Below are positions 1 to 11,028 of a DNA stretch of 64,000 nucleotides, one piece after another. Where the stretch lies: NCBI RefSeq assembly GCF_003337375.1, contig NZ_QPJD01000011.1:1-64000 (forward strand). Direction: 5' to 3'. The position numbers and the translations under genes were made by a program. This DNA is from Paenibacillus prosopidis. Its GTDB lineage: Bacteria; Bacillota; Bacilli; Paenibacillales; Paenibacillaceae. Positions within the stretch are counted from its first letter, which is position 1. The number at the start of each line of letters is the position of its first letter. The notes beneath the pieces were generated by a model. It was not told the DNA's origin. It did not search any database and saw nothing but the letters and a program-made list of their open reading frames with translations.

Positions 1-187
1 ACCAAGCTGTGTATCCGGTATTAGCATTCGTTTCCGAATGTTATCCCAGTCTTACGGGCAGGTTACCTACGTGTTACTCACCCGTCCGCCGCTAACCTTA
101 TCCCGAAGGACAAGATCCGCTCGACTTGCATGTATTAGGCACGCCGCCAGCGTTCGTCCTGAGCCAGGATCAAACTCTCCAAATTGG
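1..187 (-). rRNA. rrs: 16S ribosomal RNA, 5' end (partial)
   Basis: Read on the minus strand, this is the universal start of bacterial 16S rRNA. It has the 27F-type GAGAGTTTGATCCTGGCTCAG region, then GACGAACGCTGGCGGCGTGC, the CATGCAAGTCGAGCGG motif and the GTGAGTAACACGTAGG motif. Only about 187 nt are present because the gene runs off the left edge of the window. The exact mature 5' end (about 183-188) is estimated from the usual distance to the conserved motif. The variable V1 stem and the GGATAAC helix look Bacillales-like, which fits Paenibacillus, but so short a fragment cannot settle the genus. Confidence 0.97.
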
Positions 188-296
188 TGTTTGACTTGCT
201 CATTACTTAACTAGCTATTTAAAACATTGTCGGATTTTGACGTGATCCATTTGTTCAGTTTTCAAAGAACTTGCTGTCACATTTTGTCGTGACAAG
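188..296 (-). other. 16S rRNA leader with conserved boxA/processing-like segment
   Basis: This is transcribed leader between the rRNA promoters and the 16S gene. At 251-275 the minus strand carries the GTTCTTTGAAAACTGAAC segment that precedes 16S (and often 23S) in Bacillus and Paenibacillus rRNA operons and belongs to the antitermination/processing region. No tRNA or protein gene is seen here. Confidence 0.7.
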
Positions 297-301
297 AAAC
301 T

Positions 302-330
302 ATATTATCAGCTTTCGTCGACCGTGTCAA
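302..330 (-). promoter_or_regulatory. rRNA operon promoter, proximal (sigma-A)
   Basis: On the minus strand a perfect TTGACA -35 (325-330) is followed by a 17-bp spacer and TAATAT as -10 (302-307). This near-consensus spacing directly upstream of the rRNA leader is expected for a strong rRNA promoter. Confidence 0.8.
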
Positions 331-396
331 CAGCTTGTTTCACATTTGTTTGTGATTCATTCTGTTTTCGTGTGTGTCTCAGAAGCGACAAGAAAT

Positions 397-425
397 AATA
401 TATCATTCGCGAAAAAAGATTGCAA
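397..425 (-). promoter_or_regulatory. rRNA operon promoter, distal (sigma-A)
   Basis: On the minus strand TTGCAA (420-425) is followed by a 17-bp spacer and TATATT (397-402). It lies about 95 bp upstream of the proximal promoter. Tandem promoters are the usual arrangement for rRNA operons in Firmicutes. Confidence 0.6.
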
Positions 426-510
426 GTTGTAAAATTTGACAAAATAATCGAATATGCAGAATTCATTCTCGTATAAATTACGATAAATGAATCTTATACG
501 CTCACTTAAT

Positions 511-545
511 GAAAATGCCCATGCAAAGGCTGCACGGGCACTTTT
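511..545 (-). terminator. Terminator after ligA
   Basis: The hairpin TGCCC-a-TGCA / TGCA-c-GGGCA (516-540, 5-nt loop) is flanked by short T runs on both strands. It lies just after the ligA stop and before the rRNA promoters, so it probably ends the pcrA-ligA transcript. The T run is short, so efficiency is uncertain. Confidence 0.6.
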
Positions 546-562
546 ACTTAATACTGAAATCA

Positions 563-2599
<2,037 letters not shown>

Positions 2600-2626
2600 C
2601 TAATCGTCCAAAATAACTGATCAACG

Positions 2627-4978
2627 TTACACCTTCGTTATCGGGGCAAATCCCGCCAGCAGCCGCTTAATTCCGACCGGGGCCGGAAATGCGATTTGGA
2701 GCTCCATATCGTTGCCCGTCCCTTTGACGGATACAACGACGCCTTCCCCCCACTTGCCATGTTTGACTCTGTCCCCGGCAGCAAAGCTTTCAGGCGTGCC
2801 ATCGCTCGCCGCCCCGCTTGCTCCGGCCGCCCGTGCGGCATCCTGCAGCGGCGTGCTCACCCGCACGCCGCCTCGGCCGCCAATGGCGGCCGGTACCGTT
2901 CCCCCCATACCCGGGGAACGCCCTCCTGCTCCGGGCGCGCCGTAGGCTGGCGCGCGACCTGCGCTGCCGGCGCTGGTGTTGCTGCGCCCGATAGCACGAG
3001 TATACCCCCCGCCGCCGGCCGAGGCGCTCTCCCTCACGCTTTCTGGAATTTCCTGCAGAAAGCGTGAGGGAGCATTACTGCCTGTGCGGCCAAATAGCGT
3101 CCGCATTCTCGCACATGTCAAGTACAGCCGCTTCTCTGCGCGGGTAATCCCTACATACGCAAGACGGCGCTCCTCCTCGAGCTCCTCATTATCGGCAAGC
3201 GCACGGCTGTGCGGAAAGACGCTTTCCTCCATACCGATAATGAACACGACCGGGAACTCCAGACCTTTGGCGCTATGCATCGTCATCAGCACGACCGCAT
3301 CCTTGCTCTTCTCCGCGTCCTCTTCATCCTTGTTCATCGAATCGATATCGGCAATCAACGCCAAATCCGTCAAAAACGCGACCAGCGTACGGTCTTCGTT
3401 CCGCTTTTCGAAGTCCATCGTCACCGACAAAAACTCATCGATATTTTCAAGCCGGGCCTTCGACTCGAGCGTGTTCTCCTGCAGCAGCTCCATTCTGTAC
3501 TGCGACAGCTCCAGCACCTTCTCGGTAAGCTCCGTAACCGATAAATATTCAACCATTCTAGTCAGGTTATCGATAATATCATGAAACTCGCGAAGCAATG
3601 TTCTTGTACGGCCATTAACCTCTACGTCGCCAAGATCATTCAATACTCGATAAATGGATGTGCCCCGTCTTGCCGCTTCCTCCGCGAGCTTTCCAACCGT
3701 CGTATCCCCGATGCCCCGCTTTGGAACATTAATGATACGCAGCAGGCTAATGTCATCATCCGGATTTGAAACAAGCTTTAAGTAGCCCAACAGGTCCTTG
3801 ATCTCTTTACGATCGTAGAACTTTATGCCGCCAACGATTTGATACGGTATATCCGATTTTATAAGTATTTCCTCAATGACCCGGGATTGTGCATTCGTAC
3901 GGTACAAAATCGCATGATCACCGAACTTATAGCTTTTATTCACATTTTTGCGGATTTCACCCGTAACAAAGTACCCTTCGTCATGCTCGGTATCCGCTTG
4001 ATAAAGAGAAATCAGATCGCCCGCTCCTTGATCCGTCCAAAGCTTCTTCGGTTTACGGCCAGTATTCAGCTTAATAACCGCATTCGCCGCATCGAGAATG
4101 TTGGCCGTAGAACGATAGTTCTGCTCCAGCATAATGGTCCGCGCCTCGGGATAATCGCCTTCGAAATTCAAAATATTCGTAATGTCAGCGCCGCGCCACC
4201 GATAGATCGACTGGTCACTGTCACCTACTACACATATGTTATGATGCTTATCCGCAAGCATTCGGGTCAACATATATTGAGCGCGGTTCGTATCCTGATA
4301 CTCATCGACGTGAATGTAACGGAACTTGTTCTGATAAAAATCAAGCACCTCGGGAACATCCTTAAACAACTGGATCGTCATCATAATCAGGTCGTCGAAA
4401 TCGAGCGAGTTGTTGCTTCTGAGCCGCCTCTGGTACTTATCGAAAACTTGGGCAACGATGCCTTGAAAATAGTCCCCGACCTTTTGCTCGTACTGCTGCG
4501 GCGTGACCAGTTCATTTTTCGCTCCGCTAATGGCAGCCTGTACAGCCTTCGGCTCGAATTTCTTCGTATCGATATTCATATCCTTCATACAATTCCGGAT
4601 AACCGAAAGCTGGTCTGACGAATCCAATATCGAGAAGCTCGACGTAAAACCAATGCGGGCTATATCTCTCCGAAGGATACGCACGCACATCGAGTGGAAG
4701 GTCGATACCCATATATCCCGTCCCGAAGGTCCAATAAGCGCACTTACCCGGTCCTGCATTTCCCGCGATGCTTTATTCGTAAAGGTGATGGCTAAAATAC
4801 TCCATGGCGCCACACGCTTCTTCTCTATTAAGTAAGCAATTCGATGGGTCAACACGCGCGTCTTACCGCTGCCCGCTCCAGCCATAATAAGCAGCGGCCC
4901 GTCAGTTGTTTGAACGGCTTCCCGCTGCGGCGGATTCAGCTTTTGCACCGCTTGCTCGATGCTAATATGATTCAACAT
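2627..4978 (-). CDS. pcrA: ATP-dependent DNA helicase PcrA
   Basis: A superfamily 1A 3'-5' helicase (UvrD/Rep type), essential in Bacillus for rolling-circle replication, for removing recombination proteins and for repair linked to transcription. It has 783 residues. The Walker A motif AGAGSGKT is at 33-40, followed by TNKASREM, the DEYQDTN Walker B, QNYRS and the GLEFPVVF and [12 protein letters not shown] motifs. The C-terminus (about 735-783) is the Tudor-like module of Gram-positive PcrA ([19 protein letters not shown]). The linker before it (about 655-730) is unusually long and rich in Gly and Ala, and the DNA there is GC-rich. ATG start with AAGGAG 8 nt upstream. A separate promoter is visible at 5017-5046. 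Confidence 0.98.
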   Translation of the reverse strand: MLNHISIEQAVQKLNPPQREAVQTTDGPLLIMAGAGSGKTRVLTHRIAYLIEKKRVAPWSILAITFTNKASREMQDRVSALIGPSGRDIWVSTFHSMCVRILRRDIARIGFTSSFSILDSSDQLSVIRNCMKDMNIDTKKFEPKAVQAAISGAKNELVTPQQYEQKVGDYFQGIVAQVFDKYQRRLRSNNSLDFDDLIMMTIQLFKDVPEVLDFYQNKFRYIHVDEYQDTNRAQYMLTRMLADKHHNICVVGDSDQSIYRWRGADITNILNFEGDYPEARTIMLEQNYRSTANILDAANAVIKLNTGRKPKKLWTDQGAGDLISLYQADTEHDEGYFVTGEIRKNVNKSYKFGDHAILYRTNAQSRVIEEILIKSDIPYQIVGGIKFYDRKEIKDLLGYLKLVSNPDDDISLLRIINVPKRGIGDTTVGKLAEEAARRGTSIYRVLNDLGDVEVNGRTRTLLREFHDIIDNLTRMVEYLSVTELTEKVLELSQYRMELLQENTLESKARLENIDEFLSVTMDFEKRNEDRTLVAFLTDLALIADIDSMNKDEEDAEKSKDAVVLMTMHSAKGLEFPVVFIIGMEESVFPHSRALADNEELEEERRLAYVGITRAEKRLYLTCARMRTLFGRTGSNAPSRFLQEIPESVRESASAGGGGYTRAIGRSNTSAGSAGRAPAYGAPGAGGRSPGMGGTVPAAIGGRGGVRVSTPLQDAARAAGASGAASDGTPESFAAGDRVKHGKWGEGVVVSVKGTGNDMELQIAFPAPVGIKRLLAGFAPITKV

Positions 4979-5016
4979 GCTCCGACTCCTTTGTTCGCAT
5001 ATGTTCGCCTTATCCC

Positions 5017-5046
5017 AGTGTAGACAACGACCTGCCCGCGTGTCAA
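5017..5046 (-). promoter_or_regulatory. Putative sigma-A promoter of pcrA-ligA
   Basis: On the minus strand TTGACA (5041-5046) is followed by an 18-bp spacer and TACACT (5017-5022), about 40 bp upstream of the pcrA start. It implies that pcrA-ligA can be expressed independently of pcrB. Confidence 0.6.
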
Positions 5047-5154
5047 TTTACCCGGCAAAAAAACTCATTAACATTTTCTTCTTTAACTTGCCTATATGCC
5101 CGCTTATAGCCAAGCTCTATTGCGATCTCCCCCTCAAACACCACCATCTTTAGC

Positions 5155-5309
5155 GCCTTTGCTTCACTATCCCTTTAGCTCAGGAAATCAAAATACCGAG
5201 TGACGCCTGCTCCTAAGACGGGGGAGAATGAAGCAAGCGAATAAAATGACTGCACATCAAACAAATCTAAGTTCTCGTTCCTGAGCTAAGGGGAGAGTGG
5301 AGCAAAGGC
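5155..5309. repeat. Dispersed long inverted repeat, copy A
   Basis: The 476-bp pcrB-pcrA gap holds no gene. It carries two 32-nt arms, 5155-5186 and 5278-5309, that are reverse complements at 29 of 32 positions (arm begins GCCTTTGCT and ends TAGCTCAGGAA). They are separated by 91 nt. A weaker third arm, in right-arm orientation, lies at about 5210-5237. The same arms recur at 58940-59061. The layout resembles a small intergenic palindromic element of the REP/MITE kind. No transposase or target duplication was recognised. Confidence 0.75.
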
Positions 5310-5454
5310 GGAAAATTCAACTAGTTGAGAAAAAGGATGGGGCCATCGATGCAGTAAAAATGACGCCATAACGCATAAGAGTGGAATTTCCCCTTATACA
5401 GTAAGGCGCCATTATTTTACACGAACTTATTTTGAGGTGCAGACGACGTACCGG

Positions 5455-6174
5455 CTACTTGATGTTAATACTGCCGCTATCGACATCACGCACCGCTGCA
5501 ACGGTGGAAAGGGCAGCCTCGAGGTCGCTATATATAACGTTGCCGACGACGACGGTATGCGCCGCTTCTGCAGCTTGGCGGGCTTTGTCCGCATTATCGA
5601 TGCCACCGCCATAGAAAAGCTGCGCATGGGCAGTCGCCGCCTTTGCACGTCTAACAAGCTGCATATCGCCGAACATGCCGCTGTATTCCAAATAAATAAC
5701 CGGAAGCCGCATCAAGCGGTCGGCCATTCGAACATGTGCGATTAGCTCCGCTTCGCTTAGTCCGGTTTGCGCTTCCGTTATTTTGGCTGCTGTCGCATCC
5801 GCATTTAAAATAATATAACCTTGCGCGGCCGTCTCTTCCCACGGCACGAAGGAGCCATATTCCATGAGCCCTTCCGTTTGCCGTCCATTTATCCATTCTG
5901 CCCGGTTCGTGTTCAGGACAAGCGGGATAAAGTAACCGTCAAAGCCGGGAACGGCCCCCTCCAAGGCAGATACCTCGAGCGCGCAATCTACTGAATACCT
6001 CCGAATGCGCGCCATGAGATCGACTGTATTTTCAAAAGTCACTCCGCTGGAGCCTCCGACGATTATTGCGTCCGTACCGGATGTACAGATAGCATCCAGC
6101 GCTTCATCGGATAATTCCCGATCCGGATCGAGCTTAAACACATGCCTCCAGCCGGAAAACCAAACCTCATTCAT
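5455..6174 (-). CDS. pcrB: Heptaprenylglyceryl phosphate synthase PcrB
   Basis: A TIM-barrel prenyltransferase (GGGP synthase family) that joins a polyprenyl diphosphate to glycerol-1-phosphate, making an archaea-like ether lipid; B. subtilis PcrB uses heptaprenyl diphosphate. It has 239 residues, close to the family norm. Recognisable features are FKLDPDRELS near the N-terminus, the phosphate-binding IIVGGSSGVT (about 38-47), YIEYSG-like YLEYSGMFG and the C-terminal LFYGGGIDN...VVVGNVIY. The start codon ATG lacks a strong ribosome binding site, so the start is less certain than the frame. It is the first gene of the pcrB-pcrA-ligA set, but 476 bp separate it from pcrA. Confidence 0.93.
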   Translation of the reverse strand: MNEVWFSGWRHVFKLDPDRELSDEALDAICTSGTDAIIVGGSSGVTFENTVDLMARIRRYSVDCALEVSALEGAVPGFDGYFIPLVLNTNRAEWINGRQTEGLMEYGSFVPWEETAAQGYIILNADATAAKITEAQTGLSEAELIAHVRMADRLMRLPVIYLEYSGMFGDMQLVRRAKAATAHAQLFYGGGIDNADKARQAAEAAHTVVVGNVIYSDLEAALSTVAAVRDVDSGSINIK

Positions 6175-6233
6175 GAATGACCAAGCCTCGCTTTTTCAAG
6201 AGATCAATTGCCGCAAAATTGCGTTATCCCTTT

Positions 6234-6262
6234 ATGCTATGTCAGCGTGGATAGCGTGTCAA
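6234..6262 (-). promoter_or_regulatory. Putative sigma-A promoter of pcrB
   Basis: On the minus strand TTGACA (6257-6262), a 17-bp spacer and TAGCAT (6234-6239) lie about 60 bp upstream of pcrB. Confidence 0.6.
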
Positions 6263-6305
6263 ACGGCTGCTTAAACTTTGCCTCTGCAGTAAGTCACCCT
6301 GTAAC

Positions 6306-6343
6306 AAAAAAATACCGTCCTCCCTAATATAGAGAAGACGGTA
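6306..6343 (-). terminator. Terminator after the U32 gene
   Basis: A hairpin with a stem of about 12 bp (TACCGTC...GACGGTA, with G-T pairs) is followed on the minus strand by seven T residues. It ends the transcript of the U32 gene before pcrB. Confidence 0.88.
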
Positions 6344-6368
6344 CGCCATAGAATTAATGGTTGGTTTG

Positions 6369-8900
6369 TTATTTGACCAGCTGCCCGCGCGTTACACCGA
6401 GCTGGTTGATCGCTTTGAGACTGCGCCATACCTGCGTTCCGCTTATACGGCCGTCGAGCGCATCGCGGTAAAGCGAAAGCACCTCAAGCACCTTCTCTGG
6501 CGTCTCTTCCAAAAACTCGACTCGGAAGTTGGACACGCCAAGTCCGACGAAGTTGCGGATATACTCCGCACCGGACTGTTCAATCGCATTATATACGGTG
6601 TTGCGGCAGCCTTCGTCTACTCGTACCGGATGCGCCATGCCGATTCGATCCTGCAAGGATGCGCGCTTCTCTTCACACGGCCGTCCGCAGTTCGTAAAGT
6701 CTGTTCCTTCACTCATAAAGGTGCAATATACGCAATGCTCCGTGTGGAACATCGGTAAATGCTGATGGATGACCACTTCCAGCTTCGACGTATCCGAGCT
6801 TTCGAGCAAATCAACCATTTGCTGAATGTTCAAGTCGTACGACGGTGTAATAAGATCGAGGCCCACCTCAGTAAACAGGTTTACCGCTTTATGGTTCGCT
6901 ACGTTAAGCGAGAAATCGCCAATGAGCTTAGGGAAGGGCTTATCCGGATTGGCAGCGCGGGCACGCAGATAATAATAGAGCGCGCCAGTGTTGCGTACAA
7001 GTACGGCGTCAGGCTGAAGCTTCAAAATATTCGCATGGTAGCCGTTCTCACCCGGCATATGAATACGGGGCGTTGCCAGCGCAATCGGCTTGCCCGCTTC
7101 ACGCGCAGCGGCTACAGCGGCCGGGAATTGCTTAATAAACTCAAAATCGGCGTAAACATATGCCACATCGGTTTTCACCGCGGCTTGCACCTGCTCCAAG
7201 CTGCGGCATAATGCAACCAGCTTGGCATCCTTGCCGCTTTTCGGCGTCAAAACGTTCTTCTCGGCGGCTCCGCCCTTGAACGCGTCAGCGAGTGCGTCTA
7301 CCGTATGCTTCACATAGACTGGCGGCTTCGGCCGCTCGCCTGCGAGCAGCTCCACCGCTTCGCGGCGCAGCCGGTTCAGCTCGCGAATCGGCACGATCAG
7401 ATCGCCTTGCAGCTCGACTTCCAGCTTTTCCAGCTGATAAACCGTACCGCCGAGCCGTCCAAGCTGATCTTCAAGGAGCGCCGCATCCATCGGCCGCTTC
7501 TGTGCTTGCTCCAGCTCCAGCTCGGTCGCGACCTCTACGGTCGTCCCCTTCTGGACATCCGTCCACCATGTGCGCATCGGCTGCCCAAGCGCCCCGGTGA
7601 CTCTGACATGAAGCGGAAATACGCGATACGGCTTTTCCGTTTCAAAGGTAGCTCTCAGCCGCTTATCAAGCGCCGGATCGCTGGTCTTCCATACGCGGTC
7701 GCCGACATGCACCTTGCGCAAATCAACATCGTTCCGGCCCGCAACAAGCTCAATTAACGTGCCTTCCTGCGCTTCGCTTTCGATCTTAACGCCCTGACGG
7801 CGGATATCATATACGCGGCCGCCCTCTTCCTTCTTCGTCGGGTCGCCTGCGTCGAACACAATGCCATCTCCGCGCTTAAGCGGCGCTTCGATCCGAAGTG
7901 TAACGGCATCACGCATAATGCGCTCTACCCGGCCGAGGTAGACCCCTCGGCTTTTCGGGAACGTGCCTTCCACTAGCTGCTTATTGTTCGTTCCCGACAG
8001 AAAACCATGCGTGAAGCCGCGCGAGAAGCTTTGCTGCAGCTCTCGTACTTCCTCCACCGACGGCTTTGACAAATCGCCTTCGAAATACTTATCGATTGCG
8101 CGCCGATACTTGCTTACGACATTCGCTACATATTCCGGACTTTTGAGGCGTCCTTCAATTTTAAACGACGTTACGCCCGCTTCAATGAGCTCTGGCACGA
8201 TATCAATCGCCGCCAAATCCTTCGGCGAGAGCAAATACGCGATGTCTCCCATCGGCTGCACCTCGCCATCGACCATCAAATCATACGGCAGCCGGCAAGC
8301 CTGCGCGCATTCGCCGCGGTTCGCGGAACGGCCTCCCCACATTTCCGAGGTGAGGCATTGTCCCGAATACGACACGCACAGCGCACCGTGCACGAATACC
8401 TCCATCGGAAGCTTTGCTTGCTCGCCGATCGTACGAATTTGCTTCAGGTTATTTTCACGACCCAGCACCACACGCTCCAAGCCGAACGGCTTCGTGAACT
8501 CCACCGCCTCCGGCGAAGTAATCGTCATCTGTGTCGAGCCGTGTATCGGGAAGTCCGGGGACATCTCGCGAATCAGCTTCACCAAGCCTAAATCCTGTAC
8601 AATAACAGCGTCAACACCCGCATCTATACACATTTCAATAAGCTTCTGCGCGTCTCTAAGCTCGTCTTCAAATACGAGAATATTAAACGTCAGGAACCCT
8701 TTTACCCCATACGTATGAAGAAACGCCATAATTTCCGGCAAATCCTCGCTGCGGAAGTTGTTCGCGCGGGCGCGCGCATTAAACTTCTCCACACCAAAAA
8801 ATATGGCATCCGCACCATTCGCCACAGCCGCCCGCATGCAATCCCAATCGCCGGCCGGAGCCAGCAGCTCTATATCTGATCTTATTAATTTTGTTGTCAT
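6369..8900 (-). CDS. Large U32-family protein (RlhA/collagenase-like type), putative RNA hydroxylation
   Basis: A member of the U32 'peptidase' family. Some members (TrhP, RlhA) are now known to hydroxylate tRNA or 23S rRNA rather than to be proteases. It has 843 residues from the ATG at 8898-8900; the frame stays open upstream, but MTTKLIRSDIELLAPAGDWD is the typical U32 start. The first barrel carries the family signature EVFVHGALCVSYSGQC plus the cysteines of NRGECAQACRLPY. A middle domain (about 370-500) resembles DUF3656 of RlhA. The last 270 residues look like a second barrel with HTEHCVYCTF...NCGRPC, which supplies further cysteines suited to an Fe-S cluster. A terminator follows. The substrate is unknown. 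Confidence 0.88.
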   Translation of the reverse strand: MTTKLIRSDIELLAPAGDWDCMRAAVANGADAIFFGVEKFNARARANNFRSEDLPEIMAFLHTYGVKGFLTFNILVFEDELRDAQKLIEMCIDAGVDAVIVQDLGLVKLIREMSPDFPIHGSTQMTITSPEAVEFTKPFGLERVVLGRENNLKQIRTIGEQAKLPMEVFVHGALCVSYSGQCLTSEMWGGRSANRGECAQACRLPYDLMVDGEVQPMGDIAYLLSPKDLAAIDIVPELIEAGVTSFKIEGRLKSPEYVANVVSKYRRAIDKYFEGDLSKPSVEEVRELQQSFSRGFTHGFLSGTNNKQLVEGTFPKSRGVYLGRVERIMRDAVTLRIEAPLKRGDGIVFDAGDPTKKEEGGRVYDIRRQGVKIESEAQEGTLIELVAGRNDVDLRKVHVGDRVWKTSDPALDKRLRATFETEKPYRVFPLHVRVTGALGQPMRTWWTDVQKGTTVEVATELELEQAQKRPMDAALLEDQLGRLGGTVYQLEKLEVELQGDLIVPIRELNRLRREAVELLAGERPKPPVYVKHTVDALADAFKGGAAEKNVLTPKSGKDAKLVALCRSLEQVQAAVKTDVAYVYADFEFIKQFPAAVAAAREAGKPIALATPRIHMPGENGYHANILKLQPDAVLVRNTGALYYYLRARAANPDKPFPKLIGDFSLNVANHKAVNLFTEVGLDLITPSYDLNIQQMVDLLESSDTSKLEVVIHQHLPMFHTEHCVYCTFMSEGTDFTNCGRPCEEKRASLQDRIGMAHPVRVDEGCRNTVYNAIEQSGAEYIRNFVGLGVSNFRVEFLEETPEKVLEVLSLYRDALDGRISGTQVWRSLKAINQLGVTRGQLVK

Positions 8901-9002
8901 TATAACTTTTAGCCCCTCACATTTTAGAAACCCTGCTCTTATTAGTGTAACAAACCGCGACAGTCTATTCCACCTCACATTGCTGCCAACACGAAGCGCC
9001 AC

Positions 9003-9035
9003 AAAAAAACCGATTCCCGCATAAAGGGAACCGGT
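9003..9035 (-). terminator. Terminator after the stalk-domain gene
   Basis: The hairpin ACCG-TTCCC / GGGAA-CGGT (9009-9035, 7-nt loop, one mismatch) is followed on the minus strand by seven T residues. Confidence 0.88.
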
Positions 9036-9054
9036 CTTTAACGCTGCTAATTCA

Positions 9055-10968
9055 TTAATTAAAACGGATGGATTGCGCTACATCGTTTACGCGTTGAAGG
9101 TTGCTTGCCGTCGCGTGGGCCTCATAAACGGCAAAATTGAAAACAAGCACACCGTTAGTTGTATCGAATAAATAATATATCTCGGTAACTGGCATACCTG
9201 AAGTCGGTTTTGCCGTATTTACAACAAGCTTATATGCTGTTTTACCATTAATCGTTACCGTTGCAGACTCTTTAATGGCCAGTCCAATTGCCCTTGCTTC
9301 AGTTGTGTTTGCATATTGTCCAATGGCGGAAGTAATTGAAGCTGCATCGCCCTCTGCCTCATAGATACCCATTTCGCCGCCGGAGAAGGTATAGAATACT
9401 TCATCTTTGTCGAAATTATTTTGCAAGCCATACCAATAGGATGGAATTTCAATGGAGTATCCGTAAACAGAGCTGCGTTTCGTTATTTTTTTGCTGCGAT
9501 CAACCAGATCATTCTCGTCCTCGACCTGATCAAAGTTTTTCTCAATGTAGGCTGTGTCGATATCCAGGGTAGCTATAACTTTTTTGTAGGTTTCACTGCT
9601 CTTCGAGCTGTTTGCCATATCGTAATAGTAATCGATAGAGTAACGGTAATTCCCGGCAATAAGCATAACCTCATTGACCATGGTCCAATTTTGAAGATCG
9701 TACGTGTACTCATAGCTTAACACCAGTGCATTGCCATCCTGCAGCTTCAATGTTGATGTCGTTATATTCCGAAGATAATTGCTCGCGTAATCCTCGCGCA
9801 CAAGCGCCTCTCTGCGAGCAACCCATTTCTCTAACGTATCGCCTGCTACTACAGAAGACAAGGAGAAGAATAAGGAGTCATATTCGCTGTGATAGGTTGG
9901 TTTCGCGCTTTCCTTATCGTTGAACCAGCCGGTCGGCAGCTTAACCGTCAAGCCGAAATCAACATCCTTATACGTAATAACGCCATCTTTAACCTTTGTG
10001 ATGTCCTTTACCGCTTTGTCGGCCGTATTAAACGAAGGCTTAAAGCTGTTCAGCAGTACCTCATAACCATTCAATATCTTTTTATCCGAACCCTTTGCCC
10101 CGACAATAACCACATAGAAATTTGAACCTACCTGGATACCGCGGTACTCGTAATAAGTTTTATCTTGTTTAGTGTAAGTAACAAGCTTCTCCAAGCTTAG
10201 TTCACCTACTAAAATCGTACGTTTGTCGACCGCATATTCGTCGCCTTCAAAATAGCCTTGCAGCATATCGCGTTGTTCTTCGCTTGTCAGTTCACTTTCA
10301 CCGACATGCTCCGTAATAACGATTACTTGAGCATCTTCCTTTGCGTCTGCCCATCTTACAAAGTCGCCGCTGTCGCTTTGTTCCACTTGCACGAGACCGG
10401 CCGGGTAGTTCATCGACCAGCCGTTGTAGCTGTCCCCTACTTTCGTTTTACCAAAATCGGTATCGATCGACGTTCCGCCAGTACCTGATGATTGCGCGCG
10501 CACTCCGATAATAACCGTTTCTTTCGTTGTATTGTCTGCCGTAATTTTTGCGCCAAACGCTTCGACGATGACCCGCAGCGGAACCATTGTGGCTCCTTTG
10601 ACGACAACAGGAGCTACCGCTACCGTTTTCACTACGCCATTCACCTTAACCGTCTTGCTTCCGAACGTTAATACGACTTTTCGATCGTTGTAGGTCAATG
10701 TAATGACATTGCCATTTTCCAATTTAAGTCCTGCACCAAACGCATTTGTAATGACCTTAAGAGGTACCATTGTCGTACCAGCGGTGACGAAAGGTGCTTG
10801 TACTGTCGAAGCTTTGCCGTTAATTTTCACCGTCGCGCTTCCCGCCTTCAGGCGGACTTCTACCTTTGTTTCCGCGTCTGCTGCGAATACGGCCATTGGC
10901 ATCAGCGACAGCACGAGCAATGCAGGAAGAATTATTGTGATCATTCTTTTGAACAAATTAAGTTTCAT
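9055..10968 (-). CDS. Secreted protein with copper-amine-oxidase-like stalk domain
   Basis: A 637-residue exported protein of unknown function. Residues 1-29 form a Sec signal peptide (KR, then a long hydrophobic core, AVFAAD cleavage region). Residues about 34-155 hold two repeats of the copper amine oxidase N-terminal-like 'stalk' domain (TTMVPLKVITNAFGA and ATMVPLRVIVEAFGA), a cell-surface module common in Paenibacillus. No oxidase domain follows. The rest consists of similar mixed alpha/beta segments of about 150-160 residues (YNGWSMNYPAG..., VKLPTGWFN..., YSIEIPSYWYG...), suggesting three related domains. The ribosome binding site AAGGGAG precedes ATG. It is 60 bp downstream of the HtrA-like gene on the same strand, so the two may be co-transcribed. 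Confidence 0.85.
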   Translation of the reverse strand: MKLNLFKRMITIILPALLVLSLMPMAVFAADAETKVEVRLKAGSATVKINGKASTVQAPFVTAGTTMVPLKVITNAFGAGLKLENGNVITLTYNDRKVVLTFGSKTVKVNGVVKTVAVAPVVVKGATMVPLRVIVEAFGAKITADNTTKETVIIGVRAQSSGTGGTSIDTDFGKTKVGDSYNGWSMNYPAGLVQVEQSDSGDFVRWADAKEDAQVIVITEHVGESELTSEEQRDMLQGYFEGDEYAVDKRTILVGELSLEKLVTYTKQDKTYYEYRGIQVGSNFYVVIVGAKGSDKKILNGYEVLLNSFKPSFNTADKAVKDITKVKDGVITYKDVDFGLTVKLPTGWFNDKESAKPTYHSEYDSLFFSLSSVVAGDTLEKWVARREALVREDYASNYLRNITTSTLKLQDGNALVLSYEYTYDLQNWTMVNEVMLIAGNYRYSIDYYYDMANSSKSSETYKKVIATLDIDTAYIEKNFDQVEDENDLVDRSKKITKRSSVYGYSIEIPSYWYGLQNNFDKDEVFYTFSGGEMGIYEAEGDAASITSAIGQYANTTEARAIGLAIKESATVTINGKTAYKLVVNTAKPTSGMPVTEIYYLFDTTNGVLVFNFAVYEAHATASNLQRVNDVAQSIRFN

Positions 10969-11028
10969 AATTATAAAGGCTCCCTTATTTTCGGATAACA
11001 GCTTATTTACCAGATATTAGGACTTGGA

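Noticed and set aside
4990..5010. LexA box before pcrA (CGAAC ... CGAAC)
   Set aside because: The two CGAAC copies are direct, not inverted, so only half a site is present.
5318..5327. Palindrome CAACTAGTTG near repeat copy A as an operator
   Set aside because: It is short, common by chance and not repeated at copy B.
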